From contig NZ_CP007490.1 of assembly GCF_000699505.1 (NCBI RefSeq), positions 1,116,001 to 1,180,000 of the forward strand: a stretch of 64,000 bases of DNA, read 5' to 3'. The position numbers were made by a program, and so were the translations under genes. Numbering within the stretch: position 1 is the stretch's first letter; the number at the start of each line of letters is the position of its first letter. A model generated the notes under the pieces. That model ran no database searches, was not told where the DNA came from, and saw only the letters and a program-made list of their open reading frames with translations. This document shows positions 1 through 9,247 of the stretch, piece after piece. The stretch comes from Rhodoluna lacicola (GTDB lineage: Bacteria; Actinomycetota; Actinomycetes; Actinomycetales; Microbacteriaceae).

Positions 1-470
1 TCTTGACCGCCGAGCGACGCTTGGTCGGCGACCAAGTGCGAAAAAGAAAGTATCTGTTTCACCGGCAGAAGGAATTTGCAATCCTTGGCAACCTGCCTAG
101 CCAAGGCTTTGCCCAAAACCGTTGCCGGTTCGAATCCTCTAGCCGTAAATGATTTGCGCTTGCTTGGAATGGGAACTAGATAGGTATTTGCCAACTCAAA
201 GTTTTGCAGCGCCTTAGACATCGCAGGGGTCATGACTTTTGCAAGAGCAGTTTGGTGACCCTCTTTGTATTCGTGAATTATCTTGGCGATCTCTGGCGTG
301 TATTCGCAGGTTGCGAAACCGGTCAAATGATTTACCTGGTGGCGAGAAACTTTATTTGGCGCAAACCTAAATTTCTGCAGGCAATCCGAACAGACACTTG
401 AACCGGTCGCTGCACAAATTATGCAGGAGCTTGGCAGGAAAAGATTCAGCAGTTCTTCAAAGATATCCAC
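1..470 (-). CDS. comF: ComF family phosphoribosyltransferase-like protein (3' end outside window)
   Basis: Reading the minus strand from a GTG at 470 gives an open frame to the window edge (156 codons). The N-terminus carries the paired-cysteine motif typical of ComF proteins: C16-x2-C19 and C27-x2-C30 after a hydrophobic LNLFLP stretch. It is followed by the conserved HEYKEGH-like segment and a VPIPSKRKSFTARGFEPA segment matching the family's 'PxxxxRxxxRGFNqa' block. The PRPP-binding loop would lie beyond the window. ComF proteins are linked to DNA uptake in competent bacteria, but in actinobacteria the role is unproven. It follows lpqB by 58 bp on the same strand, the usual order lpqB-comF in actinobacteria. 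The GTG start is chosen because a stop codon lies in frame just upstream and no ATG is available; its ribosome site is weak. Confidence 0.85.
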   Translation of the reverse strand, partial: MDIFEELLNLFLPSSCIICAATGSSVCSDCLQKFRFAPNKVSRHQVNHLTGFATCEYTPEIAKIIHEYKEGHQTALAKVMTPAMSKALQNFELANTYLVPIPSKRKSFTARGFEPATVLGKALARQVAKDCKFLLPVKQILSFSHLVADQASLGGQ

Positions 471-528
471 ATCGCATGCTCGCAGAGCAGACTAACTATT
501 TCTGGTTGCTACCTAAAGCTGTGGATTA

Positions 529-2211
529 CTAGTTGCCAGGGTACCTAAGGGCGTCCACATTGGTAGCCACAAGAACCCAGTTTGAGCCCCGGAACTGATA
601 CATCGCTTGATCCTCGTCAAGGATGAAAACGGATGAGGCCTGACCAGATCCAACCATTGTTTGACCACCTCGAATGGGAGTCAGGGATCGTGTTCCTCCG
701 CCAACCATGGCAACTAACGGCTGAGCGTATCCGTCAACCAGATCACCAAGCACGCCAATCCGAATGTTGTCCAACCAGGTGACTGACTGAGCGCTGATTT
801 GGCCGGCAGGTTTTATTGGTGCACCAAATCCAGTTGGGTTTCCTTGTTTGTCACGAATTACCGGAGCTACATACACAGAACTGTTTTCCTTGGATCCGGT
901 AGCTACCACGATTCGGCTTCCCTCGCCGCTAATTGAGAAGCTCCGTCGATCAAGGTTAGTTAACCAACCAGAAGAGAAAGGAACTCGATTACCGTCTGCG
1001 TTGAAAACTAAAATCTGGCGTTCGCCACTCTTTGGAATTATCCAGGAGTAGCCATTGGAATCTAGGACCGGTGATAGGTAGCCTGTGCCAGCGGCAAGGA
1101 TTCTTGGTTCCTGAACAATTTTGTCCAGCTCAGTTTTGATGATTCCATCTTTTGTTGTCAGTAGCACTGTTTTTTCAAGCGAGTTAGTTGCAAAGTCGAC
1201 CGCGTTGTATTTGGTTAGTAAATTCTTTGATCCCTTGATTTCAGCCGAACCCAAACTATCCATGTGAACCAAGGCTTGGAAATACATGGCCACCGGGTTT
1301 ACGATTTGGTTTTGTGGATTCGAGAAATTCCAAGAGTTTGCATCCAGGGCGCTTCGCTGCACAGTGACATTTACCGAGTAAACGCTGTTGAGCTGAATTA
1401 GCGTCTCGCGAATCTGGGTCTGCATTAAGCGGCGCTCTGAAGCAGAAGCCTCCAACGCTTTCGACGACAGATCCACGGTCGCGATGCCATCGGCCACCGT
1501 CACGGTGCCAAGGCTTAGTTTGGTACCGGATGGAATGGTGGAACGCACCGCAGGGCTCAGCCAATCGCTTGGACCACCAAGCAGCGCAGCTACCAGGCGT
1601 GTGCTGGTAGACGCCCTAGATGGGAACCAACGCACATCTGGAACTAGTTGCTTGAGTTGGTTGTCGAAGAAGTACAGGGCGTACGCCTTGAAAACCACGT
1701 CAAAAACCGGACGAATCACGCTGATCAAATTAGGCGCAGAGATGATGCGCCACTCCCCAGCCTCTTTGCTCATCTTGATACGAACAAACTCTTTACTTCC
1801 GGCCGGCATCGCCTGGTACTGACCACGGTCATTGATCTTCGCCGCGATCGGAACAACCACCGTGGCGGAATCATCGACTGAAAAAGTTATCGATGGGTTG
1901 CCATCCTGAATCAAGACCTCGTTGTTTGGATCCCACTTAGCCCTGAAACTTGATGACAAATATGATTTTGCAACTTCATAGTCGTTTTGCGGTCCGGTTC
2001 CAGCGTTCAAGAAACCAAGCACGATTTCCTCTTGAGTTGCTCCTTCGACTGGCCCCGACGGCGAGTAGTAGAGGTAGTCGGTCTCAAGTCCTGCCTCTAC
2101 GTTTGGCCCGGTCTTGATTTCTCCGCTTTTTGGAAGTTGAGCACATGCCGTGGTGCCAATCAGCAGCAGCGATGTGAATCCGGCAAGCATAATTTTCAAG
2201 AGCTTATTCAT
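529..2211 (-). CDS. lpqB: Lipoprotein LpqB, GerMN domain plus beta-propeller
   Basis: Secreted lipoprotein that in mycobacteria and streptomycetes interacts with the extracellular sensor of MtrB and modulates MtrAB signalling. The N-terminus has a short basic region, a hydrophobic core and a lipid-attachment cysteine at residue 23 (GTTAC, a somewhat loose lipobox). A GerMN (sporulation/germination) domain spans roughly residues 180-290, and the C-terminal half (about 330-555) has the beta-rich look of the LpqB propeller. I prefer the ATG at 2211 (560 residues) to a GTG at 2220, because AGG lies a suitable distance upstream. The start overlaps the end of mtrB, as expected for translational coupling in the mtrA-mtrB-lpqB operon. 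Confidence 0.93.
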   Translation of the reverse strand: MNKLLKIMLAGFTSLLLIGTTACAQLPKSGEIKTGPNVEAGLETDYLYYSPSGPVEGATQEEIVLGFLNAGTGPQNDYEVAKSYLSSSFRAKWDPNNEVLIQDGNPSITFSVDDSATVVVPIAAKINDRGQYQAMPAGSKEFVRIKMSKEAGEWRIISAPNLISVIRPVFDVVFKAYALYFFDNQLKQLVPDVRWFPSRASTSTRLVAALLGGPSDWLSPAVRSTIPSGTKLSLGTVTVADGIATVDLSSKALEASASERRLMQTQIRETLIQLNSVYSVNVTVQRSALDANSWNFSNPQNQIVNPVAMYFQALVHMDSLGSAEIKGSKNLLTKYNAVDFATNSLEKTVLLTTKDGIIKTELDKIVQEPRILAAGTGYLSPVLDSNGYSWIIPKSGERQILVFNADGNRVPFSSGWLTNLDRRSFSISGEGSRIVVATGSKENSSVYVAPVIRDKQGNPTGFGAPIKPAGQISAQSVTWLDNIRIGVLGDLVDGYAQPLVAMVGGGTRSLTPIRGGQTMVGSGQASSVFILDEDQAMYQFRGSNWVLVATNVDALRYPGN

Positions 2212-3805
2212 TGTTGGCACCTGCCTGACGCGACTTCTTTAGTTTCTTGGCCGGTGGAAGCGGTAGGGGCGACTGGGTGAAGACCATCCCCTGGCGGCGT
2301 GGCAGTGTCAACCTAAATGAAGCGCCCTCGTTTGGCTTAGCCCAGACCTGCAACCAACCGCCGTGCAGGTGAGTATCTTCAAGTGAAATCGCCAAACCCA
2401 GTCCGGTTCCACCGGTGGTGCGCTTACGAGCCGGATCGGCGCGCCAGAAACGGTCAAAGACTCGGTCAACCTCGGCGCGACTCATGCCAATACCTGAATC
2501 AGTCACGCTGATCGCAACAGCCGAGTCACTCATGCCAACTGCAACACCGATAGGCCTGCTCTCTCCATGCTCGATTGCGTTCGCCAATAGATTTCTAATC
2601 AATCGCTCAATGCGACGGCCATCGATTTCAGCATCCACCGGACCACTTGGGATATCTACCTCGATGACGGAACCTCGACTCTGCGCCAGTGGCTCAAGTC
2701 CTGCGATTGCGGACCCAACAACTCCGTTGACATCTTGTATTTCAAAATCGGCAGCAACCGCACCCGCGTCATATCTAGAAATTTCAAGTAGGTCGTTTAG
2801 CAGAACTTCAAAGCGCTCGATTTGATCGTGCATTAACTCGGCAGATCGTTTTGCCGCGGGTTCAAGTTTTTCACGGCTGGCAAAAATAATGTCGCCAGCT
2901 AACTTGATAGTGGTCAGTGGTGTGCGCAGCTCATGAGAAACGTCAGACACGAAGCGCTGTTGCATTTTTGAAACGCTGGCAAGTTTTGTAATTTGCTTTT
3001 GCAATGAGTCAGCCATGCGGTTGAAGGATCTCGCAAGAATTGCGATGACGTCCTCGCCTCGCTCGGTAAGGCGGCGATCAAGCGCTCCCTCAGCAATTTC
3101 CTCAGAAACTTCAGCAGCCACCTGCACCGGCTTGACCAACCAGTTAGTCACGAAGAAGCTAACGGTACCAATCATGAACAAAAGAATTAGCATGCCCCAG
3201 AACAGAATGCTCTGCACAAAATCCAAGGTTTGTTGCTCTCCGTTTAGGTCAAAGACTAGGTAGAGCTCGTACTTTCCGGCCAATGGAATTTCAATTGGCG
3301 AGCCCACCACAATTCCGGGATGCACCGATCCATTTGGTTGGGTCAGCCCAACCGACTGATAGGTAAGTTTTCCACTGGAGGCACGCACCTGAGTCTTTAG
3401 GTCCGCGGGAATTACCGCTGTGTCTAGATCAGCGGAAATTGGACTCTGCAGAATTTGAGCCCCCACCTGGCCGGGGGTTCTCAGCAGTGCAATTTTGCGA
3501 GAGTCAATGGTGCCCGAAGACTCCAACGACGGAACCACGGAGTTCAATAGAGTCTGCAATGCGATTTCATCGGTGACCGTGGATGCCGAGAAAGTGTTCT
3601 GAACTTCTACCACGCCGCGCTCGGACTCGGAAAGGATTTGCGTGACTCTAGTTTGATAAAGACCGTTTCCGATTGAGTAAGAGAGAAAGCCTCCTACGAT
3701 TAGCAGCGCAATGCCTGAAAGCACAACGGTCGTAAAGACAGCTCGAACCTGAAGGAATCGGCGAAAAAGACCGAGCGCCCAATCGATGGCGGCTCGTAAT
3801 TTCAT
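2204..3805 (-). CDS. mtrB: Sensor histidine kinase MtrB
   Basis: Membrane sensor of the MtrAB two-component system, which controls cell-wall and division genes in actinobacteria. Transmembrane segments lie at about 22-45 and 198-220, enclosing an extracytoplasmic domain of about 150 residues. A HAMP linker follows (about 220-273), then a HisKA domain with the phospho-accepting H291 in SHELRTPLTT. The ATPase domain has an N box (NLLANAIEHG, about 405-414), a G1 box (DSGIG, 436-440) and a G2 box (GTGLGLAIS, near 467-475). All catalytic motifs are intact. It begins directly after the mtrA stop and overlaps lpqB. The 533-residue length is normal for MtrB. Confidence 0.96.
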   Translation of the reverse strand: MKLRAAIDWALGLFRRFLQVRAVFTTVVLSGIALLIVGGFLSYSIGNGLYQTRVTQILSESERGVVEVQNTFSASTVTDEIALQTLLNSVVPSLESSGTIDSRKIALLRTPGQVGAQILQSPISADLDTAVIPADLKTQVRASSGKLTYQSVGLTQPNGSVHPGIVVGSPIEIPLAGKYELYLVFDLNGEQQTLDFVQSILFWGMLILLFMIGTVSFFVTNWLVKPVQVAAEVSEEIAEGALDRRLTERGEDVIAILARSFNRMADSLQKQITKLASVSKMQQRFVSDVSHELRTPLTTIKLAGDIIFASREKLEPAAKRSAELMHDQIERFEVLLNDLLEISRYDAGAVAADFEIQDVNGVVGSAIAGLEPLAQSRGSVIEVDIPSGPVDAEIDGRRIERLIRNLLANAIEHGESRPIGVAVGMSDSAVAISVTDSGIGMSRAEVDRVFDRFWRADPARKRTTGGTGLGLAISLEDTHLHGGWLQVWAKPNEGASFRLTLPRRQGMVFTQSPLPLPPAKKLKKSRQAGANNE

Positions 3806-4483
3806 TTAGCCCTGGCCAGCCTTGTAGCCAATACCGCGAACAGTGGTGACAATTTTTGGATTGTCTGGATCATCTTCAATCTTTGAACGCAAACGCTGAA
3901 CGTGAACATTAACCAAACGAGTGTCAGCTTTGTAGTGATAACCCCAAACAGTTTCCAGAAGCATTTCGCGAGTGAACACCTGCTTTGGCTTAACCGCGAG
4001 GGTAAGCAACAGGTTGAACTCAAGCGGAGTAAGCAGAACCTTTTCTCCTCCGCGGCGAACTTCGTGCCCAACGATGTCTAGAGTGAGTGGCCCAATCTGA
4101 ATGGTGTCTTCAGACGCGCCTGCAATCGGACGAAGGCGCGCACGGATTCGAGCCAACAGAACAACTGGATCGAAAGGCTTAACCACGTAATCATCAGCGC
4201 CCGCCTCTAGACCACGAACCACGTCATCGCTCTCAGTCTTTGCGGTGAGCATGATGATTGGTGTTCCAGAAACTGAACGGATCTCTTCACAGACCTCGAT
4301 GCCGTCTTTACCCGGAAGCATCACATCTAGCAGCACAAGATCTGGTGACTCAGCCTTGTAAGCATCTAAGGCACCAGATCCGGCATCGTGAAAACAAACG
4401 TTGAAGCCCTCTGACTCAAGAACAATGCCCACCATCTCGCGAAGCGCGTTATCGTCATCGACGACCAGGATCTTGTGTGGCAT
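3806..4483 (-). CDS. mtrA: Response regulator MtrA
   Basis: OmpR/PhoB-type DNA-binding regulator, partner of MtrB. The receiver domain has the acidic pair D10/D11, phospho-acceptor D53 in LLDVMLPGKDG, switch T80 and K102 in the VKPF motif. A winged-helix DNA-binding domain occupies about residues 130-225, ending in the RGIGYKAG motif. MtrA is essential in mycobacteria, where it binds promoters of peptidoglycan hydrolase genes and the origin. Its stop abuts the mtrB start, so the two are co-translated. Only about 20 bp separate it from the upstream sahH stop, so transcription may also arrive from the manB-sahH unit. Confidence 0.97.
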   Translation of the reverse strand: MPHKILVVDDDNALREMVGIVLESEGFNVCFHDAGSGALDAYKAESPDLVLLDVMLPGKDGIEVCEEIRSVSGTPIIMLTAKTESDDVVRGLEAGADDYVVKPFDPVVLLARIRARLRPIAGASEDTIQIGPLTLDIVGHEVRRGGEKVLLTPLEFNLLLTLAVKPKQVFTREMLLETVWGYHYKADTRLVNVHVQRLRSKIEDDPDNPKIVTTVRGIGYKAGQG

Positions 4484-4504
4484 TGTGTTCCTCGTATCTA
4501 ACTT

Positions 4505-5980
4505 CTAGTAGCGGTAGTGGTCTACCTTGTATGGTCCCTGAACTGGCACCCCAATGTAGCGGGCCTGATCATTGGTCAACTGGGTTAATTCAACACCAAG
4601 TGCGCTCAAGTGCAAACGGGCAACTTTTTCATCCAGGGTCTTGGGCAGAATGTGCACGCCCAATTCGTACTCGTCTGGCTTGGTGAATAGCTCTATCTGG
4701 GCTAGCACCTGGTTGGCAAATGAGGTGCTCATCACGAAACTTGGGTGGCCGGTAGCGTTTCCAAGGTTCATCAGGCGGCCCTCACTCAGAATCAAAACAG
4801 AGCGGCCGTTCGGCAGACGCCACTCGTGAACCTGAGGCTTGATTTCAATCTTTTCGATGCCCTGAATTCGGTTGATGCCAGCCATGTCCACTTCATCATC
4901 AAAATGCCCAACGTTGGCGATGATTGCCTGGTGCTTCATTTGCAGCAGGTGCTCCGGCTTGATGATTGCGGTGTTTCCGGTCGCGGTTACAAAAATGTCA
5001 ACGGTTTCAATAACCGACTCAAGGGTTGCAACCTGGTACCCGTCCATGACGGCCTGCAGTGCACAAATCGGATCAATCTCGCTCACGATTACTCGAGCGC
5101 CCTGACCGCGAAGTGCATCCGCCGAACCCTTACCCACGTCCCCGTATCCGGCAACAAAGCAAGTCTTTCCACCGATAAGAGTGTCGGTTGCGCGGTTTAG
5201 GCCATCTGGAAGTGAGTGGCGAATGCCGTACTTGTTGTCAAACTTTGATTTGGTGACCGAGTCATTCACGTTGATAGCTGGGAACAAAAGTTCGCCTCGC
5301 TTGTGGAATTCGTAGAGACGGTGAACTCCGGTGGTGGTCTCTTCGGTTACTCCCTTTATCTCCCCGGCAATTCGAGTGAATCGGGTTGGATCATTTTTTA
5401 GAGATGCGCGAAGTAGTTCCAGAATGACCGAATACTCTTCGCTGTCGTCAGCACCGGTGGCTGGCACGGAACCAGCGATTTCAAATTCGCGACCCTTGTG
5501 CACAAGAAGAGTTGCGTCGCCACCGTCATCAAGAATCATGTTTGGCCCGGTGAAGTCTTCACCGGCAGCTGCAGCTTCTGAGCTCCAGTCAAAGATGCGG
5601 TCGGTGCACCACCAGTACTCTTCAAGGGTCTCGCCCTTCCAGGCAAATACCGGAGTGCCCGATGGGTTGTCTACGGTTCCGTTTGGACCAACTACAACGG
5701 CCGCCGCCGCTTCATCCTGAGTTGAAAAAATGTTGCATGACGCCCAGCGAACCTGAGCGCCAAGGGCAACCAATGTTTCAATCAGGATTGCAGTCTGCAC
5801 GGTCATGTGCAGTGACCCGGTAATGCGTGCACCCTTTAGTGGCTGCGCAGCTGAAAATTCTGCACGAAGGGCCATCAGGCCAGGCATCTCATTTTCAGCC
5901 AGACGAATCTGGTGGCGGCCGGCTTCGGCAAGAGTGAGGTCGGCAACTTTGTAATCAAAGGCGGTAATGGTTTTTGACAT
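4505..5980 (-). CDS. ahcY: Adenosylhomocysteinase (S-adenosylhomocysteine hydrolase)
   Basis: NAD-dependent cytosolic enzyme that reversibly splits S-adenosylhomocysteine to adenosine and homocysteine, relieving product inhibition of methyltransferases. The protein is full length (491 residues) and starts with the usual [23 protein letters not shown]-type block. The NAD-binding glycine-rich loop [15 protein letters not shown] lies near 270-285. The C-terminus ends with KVDHYRY, which carries the conserved Lys and Tyr that reach into the neighbouring subunit's NAD site. It lies 4 bp downstream of manB and upstream of mtrA. Adenosine produced here could be handled by the adenosine deaminase encoded at 36408-37502. 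Confidence 0.97.
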   Translation of the reverse strand: MSKTITAFDYKVADLTLAEAGRHQIRLAENEMPGLMALRAEFSAAQPLKGARITGSLHMTVQTAILIETLVALGAQVRWASCNIFSTQDEAAAAVVVGPNGTVDNPSGTPVFAWKGETLEEYWWCTDRIFDWSSEAAAAGEDFTGPNMILDDGGDATLLVHKGREFEIAGSVPATGADDSEEYSVILELLRASLKNDPTRFTRIAGEIKGVTEETTTGVHRLYEFHKRGELLFPAINVNDSVTKSKFDNKYGIRHSLPDGLNRATDTLIGGKTCFVAGYGDVGKGSADALRGQGARVIVSEIDPICALQAVMDGYQVATLESVIETVDIFVTATGNTAIIKPEHLLQMKHQAIIANVGHFDDEVDMAGINRIQGIEKIEIKPQVHEWRLPNGRSVLILSEGRLMNLGNATGHPSFVMSTSFANQVLAQIELFTKPDEYELGVHILPKTLDEKVARLHLSALGVELTQLTNDQARYIGVPVQGPYKVDHYRY

Positions 5981-5984
5981 GTAC

Positions 5985-7418
5985 TTACGCTTTCTGCTGG
6001 ATAAGGTTTAGAACCTCGTCGCGAATCTGGACCATATCGGCCTCGGTTGAGGCTTCGACATTTAAACGAAGCAGCGGCTCTGTGTTCGAGGCACGAACGT
6101 TGAACCACCACCAGTTCCCAGCATCAGCAGGCTTGCCTAGCTCTTGTTTATTTGTTGCGGTGATGCCGTCAAACTCATCAAAGTCGGCGCGGTCTGCGAA
6201 AGCAGCCTGCACGCGAGCCTTGGCGGCAGCGACATCAGAGACGGTCGAGTTGATTTCGCCGCTCAAGTAATAAGGATTGTACTTTTTAGCAAATTCCGAA
6301 AGAGGCTGATCTTGCGACCCATACTCTGCCAACACATGCATGGCCGCCAACATTCCGTTATCTGCACCCCAAAAATCACGGAAGTAATAGTGTGCACTGT
6401 GCTCGCCGCCGAAAATAGCGTTGGTAGCGGCCATCTGGTCTTTGATGAGCGAATGTCCCACCTTGGTCTTTACTGCGCGGGCACCATCGGCCTCGATAAC
6501 TTCTTTCACCACTCGCGAGGTAAGCAAATTGTGCAGCACGGTGACGTCTGCCTTGGGGTTGGCGCGCTTTTCGCGGGCAATCTCACGGTGGGCCACAATA
6601 GCCGCAACTGCCGACGGGGTTACCGCCTGCCCATTTTCATCGATTACAAAGCATCGGTCCGCATCGCCATCAAAAGCCAAGCCAATGTCGGCTCCGTGTT
6701 CCAGCACCGCCTTCTGCAGGTCAACCAAGTTTTTTGGGTCAAGCGGATTGGCCTCGTGATTTGGGAACGAGCCATCCAGCTCAAAGTACATGGGTATGAT
6801 TTCAAGCGGCAATTGCGGAAGGTCACTGGCGTGACCAAGAACCGCAGGAACCGTCATGCCACCCATTCCATTGGCGGCGTCAACCACAACTTTGAGTGGG
6901 CGGATGTCTGAGAGATCAACCAGCTCACGCAGGTAGGCCGCGTATTGAATCAGGATGTGCATGTCACGGTAGCTGCCCGGAACTTCTACCTCGTCAATTC
7001 CAGTTTCCATGTAAATCTTCGCGCGATCACGAATCGCAGCTAGACCGGTGTCCATGCTGATGCCGCGGGCGCCCGCTCGTGAAAACTTGATGCCGTTATA
7101 TGCGGCCGGGTTGTGACTTGCGGTGAACATTGCAGCTGGTGCGTTTAGAACACCGGAGGCAAAGTAGCTCTCATCGGTTGAGCAAAGTCCAATGGACAAA
7201 ACATTTGCGCCACGAGCCTGAGCCCCTGCGGCAAAGGCATCTGCAAATTCTGGTGACGAGTCACGCATGTCGTGGCCAACCACAACATCTTTACCCGCGG
7301 CGCCCAACTCATCTACGAAACCCGCTGCCAGCGCAGCCACGATTTGGGTGGTGAGAGATTTGCCAACTAAACCACGCACGTCGTAGGTTTTGACGATTGC
7401 GTCCCAATCAATATTCAT
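5985..7418 (-). CDS. manB: Phosphomannomutase/phosphoglucomutase
   Basis: Alpha-D-phosphohexomutase that interconverts mannose-6-phosphate and mannose-1-phosphate (often also the glucose forms). The active-site phosphoserine is S101 in [12 protein letters not shown], the metal loop is DGDADR (250-255), the sugar loop is [10 protein letters not shown] (about 340-350), and the C-terminal phosphate-binding loop is [10 protein letters not shown]. The 477-residue length fits. With ManA (12588-13748) and ManC (44534-45652) it completes the route from fructose-6-phosphate to GDP-mannose. A TAAACT box 7 nt before the ATG and no ribosome site suggest a leaderless mRNA. It heads the manB-ahcY-mtrAB-lpqB-comF run. 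Confidence 0.93.
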   Translation of the reverse strand: MNIDWDAIVKTYDVRGLVGKSLTTQIVAALAAGFVDELGAAGKDVVVGHDMRDSSPEFADAFAAGAQARGANVLSIGLCSTDESYFASGVLNAPAAMFTASHNPAAYNGIKFSRAGARGISMDTGLAAIRDRAKIYMETGIDEVEVPGSYRDMHILIQYAAYLRELVDLSDIRPLKVVVDAANGMGGMTVPAVLGHASDLPQLPLEIIPMYFELDGSFPNHEANPLDPKNLVDLQKAVLEHGADIGLAFDGDADRCFVIDENGQAVTPSAVAAIVAHREIAREKRANPKADVTVLHNLLTSRVVKEVIEADGARAVKTKVGHSLIKDQMAATNAIFGGEHSAHYYFRDFWGADNGMLAAMHVLAEYGSQDQPLSEFAKKYNPYYLSGEINSTVSDVAAAKARVQAAFADRADFDEFDGITATNKQELGKPADAGNWWWFNVRASNTEPLLRLNVEASTEADMVQIRDEVLNLIQQKA

Positions 7419-7425
7419 TGCTTCG

Positions 7426-7431
7426 AGTTTA
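7426..7431 (-). promoter_or_regulatory. -10 box for leaderless manB
   Basis: On the minus strand TAAACT sits 7 nt before the manB ATG, fitting the TANNNT actinobacterial -10 consensus. There is no Shine-Dalgarno sequence in between, so transcription would start at or next to the ATG. No clear -35 element is visible. Confidence 0.5.
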
Positions 7432-7471
7432 CCAAGTTGAGACTAGGCCCCGGTTTTCGCTGACCGCTGTC

Positions 7472-7477
7472 TACAAT
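7472..7477 (+). promoter_or_regulatory. -10 box for leaderless Rv3259-like gene
   Basis: TACAAT lies 6 nt before the ATG at 7484, with no room for a ribosome-binding site. This pattern predicts a leaderless transcript and decides the start over a longer open frame beginning at 7397. The promoter is divergent from that of manB inside a 65-bp gap. Confidence 0.55.
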
Positions 7478-7483
7478 TGGGCC

Positions 7484-7903
7484 ATGGCAGAGAACCCGGG
7501 CCCAAGGGGCGTAAATCGAGACCGTCACGGTCGTGGCATTAGACAGCCTCTGCTCAGCAACCTGCGCCAAACTGGCACCCGACAATCAAGCTTTGAGCAG
7601 ATTGTTTCAGGCACCTGCGAATACCTAAAAAATGCCTGGCCAGAGGAACTGATTGATCTGGAGTGGGAGGTCGCCGATGCGCCGACCATCAAACCTGATT
7701 CCAAAGGAGTCCGTCGCTGGGCGGTAAAGCGCGAAGAAATGACCATCGTTATTTATCGTCTGCCGATTGAGCGCCTGGGCCACCACAGTCGCGTTGACGC
7801 GCTACACGAGAGAATGCACATTGAAGAAAATGTCTTTGCGGCCGTTGGGCACCTGATTGGTAAAGATCCTTGGGATCTGGTGCCAGATAGATATCGCGAC
7901 TAG
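7484..7903 (+). CDS. Metallopeptidase-family-like protein (Rv3259 type)
   Basis: Small basic-N-terminus protein of 139 residues. Gene order (manA, whiB and manB nearby) and length match the mycobacterial Rv3259 gene, whose family is usually annotated as 'metallopeptidase family'; I base this on neighbourhood and overall feel, not a search. The first 25 residues are rich in Arg and Gly. The core has the ELIDLEWEVADAP and IVIYRLPIE segments. An HERMH string at 108-112 fits the HExxH zinc pattern, but as far as I recall other members lack it there, so it may be chance. The start at 7484 is supported by a -10 box and by the length. No function can be assigned with confidence. Confidence 0.75.
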   Translation: MAENPGPRGVNRDRHGRGIRQPLLSNLRQTGTRQSSFEQIVSGTCEYLKNAWPEELIDLEWEVADAPTIKPDSKGVRRWAVKREEMTIVIYRLPIERLGHHSRVDALHERMHIEENVFAAVGHLIGKDPWDLVPDRYRD

Positions 7904-7906
7904 TCG

Positions 7907-9247
7907 CTAGCGGACATTGACGGAAACTTTTCCGCCGGCATTCTTTTGATCCAACACCGATAAGTTTGCAACCGTGCCATCGACATCGGTGATTAGGTTT
8001 GCGTAAATAGGTTGCTCGCTACCGCTGAACGAATAGGTAGAACCCGGGGTTACTTCAATTACCTCAACTGCACCGGTTTTTTCGTTGTAGATGCAAAATT
8101 TTGAAATTCCGATATTCGGCACGGTCAACTTGCGTTTACCAGTAAATTTTTGAGCCGCTGGAATCCAGGTGAAGTCGGGGGCAGAGGTTGCCGTCACACG
8201 AGACAAACGAAACGCTGATTGCACTGGAACATCACTTGAAACCAGTGCCACGTAATTTCCATCTTTGAGTCCGGTGATTTCGATATCCGAAACCGAACCT
8301 GCATTTACGGCTGATCGAACTACGGTGCCAAAAGTCGCCGGCGTCGCGCCTACTACCTGAACCGTCACAGTGGCATTTGCAGTACCTGGCACGTAGACGC
8401 GCAGCACTGGAAGAAGGTCTTCAAAATCAGCACTGGCAGCACGGAGTTTGGAAACCTGTGCGGTGCCTCTGATGAAAACTCCCGGAATGACCTGCTGCTT
8501 GGCCGCTTCCGGTGATGGTGCAACGTAGTCCACACCACCGGCACTCAGGCCGCGAACGGTGCGCTGTTGAATCCAAGCGGTAACCGCCCCGCCGGTTGCC
8601 TTTACGCGAATCCCAAAGCTTTTTGTTTTTGGCACCATGCCCGAAAGTGGAACCACTGTGGACTTTCCGGATACCACCGCAATACCGTTGAGGCCAGGCG
8701 CATCAACGGAACCTGCCTCGCTAAAAATCTCGAGGCTGACAGTGGAATCAACCTGAGCGGTGTTTCGCAAAATCAAGAGTGCTTCACGGCCAGTCGCAGT
8801 TGCGCCACCCAGAAGAAAAATGTCATTTGATGGCAACTGACAATTTGTGGCTGCCAATCCCCGCAGTGTTGCTCCGGCGGCATTCTGGTACTGGCTGGCG
8901 TTAAGTAACTCTGAGCCCTGGTTAGGAACAACGTTTTCTTTTGCAGACTCGGCGGCCGAAACTGTGAATACGCCGTCACCAGAGTTCAACGTCGCGCCAT
9001 CGGTGGAATTGAACTGACTGGCGTATGACACCAGTCCAACGTGCTCAAAATTTCCAAGCGTCGTTCCCTGAGCACCACCGGCTTTGAAAAGTGCCCCCGG
9101 GCAAACCAGCGACAGATCGCGAGCCTTAACTTCTAGCGCCGCAGGAGTGGGAACTGTTCCAATCTGCAGGCTAAGGCTTGGCGCTGCCAAGGTTCCACCA
9201 ATTAGGGCGGCCAGCACGAATATCAAAATGACGACTTTCTTTATCAT
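7907..9247 (-). CDS. DUF5719 family secreted/membrane-anchored protein
   Basis: A 446-residue protein with an N-terminal hydrophobic anchor or signal (about residues 3-25) and a long Ser/Thr/Gly/Val-rich beta-type extracytoplasmic region. In Microbacteriaceae and relatives such proteins, often labelled DUF5719, sit directly after a large family-2 glycosyltransferase near whiB, as here. No catalytic motif is visible. Its start codon overlaps the glycosyltransferase stop (TGATG), implying translational coupling and a joint role, perhaps in exporting or organising the glycan made by that enzyme. The function is unknown. Confidence 0.75.
   Translation of the reverse strand: MIKKVVILIFVLAALIGGTLAAPSLSLQIGTVPTPAALEVKARDLSLVCPGALFKAGGAQGTTLGNFEHVGLVSYASQFNSTDGATLNSGDGVFTVSAAESAKENVVPNQGSELLNASQYQNAAGATLRGLAATNCQLPSNDIFLLGGATATGREALLILRNTAQVDSTVSLEIFSEAGSVDAPGLNGIAVVSGKSTVVPLSGMVPKTKSFGIRVKATGGAVTAWIQQRTVRGLSAGGVDYVAPSPEAAKQQVIPGVFIRGTAQVSKLRAASADFEDLLPVLRVYVPGTANATVTVQVVGATPATFGTVVRSAVNAGSVSDIEITGLKDGNYVALVSSDVPVQSAFRLSRVTATSAPDFTWIPAAQKFTGKRKLTVPNIGISKFCIYNEKTGAVEVIEVTPGSTYSFSGSEQPIYANLITDVDGTVANLSVLDQKNAGGKVSVNVR

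Noticed and set aside
126-136. GGTTCGAATCC resembling a tRNA T-loop
   Set aside because: The flanks do not form a T-stem or acceptor, and it is within the comF coding frame.
1256-1564. Long open frames antisense to lpqB and many other genes
   Set aside because: They are shadows of real genes in other frames and have no recognisable domains or ribosome sites.
7397-7483. N-terminal extension of the 7484 gene
   Set aside because: It overlaps manB and the -10 box; the 139-residue form fits the family.
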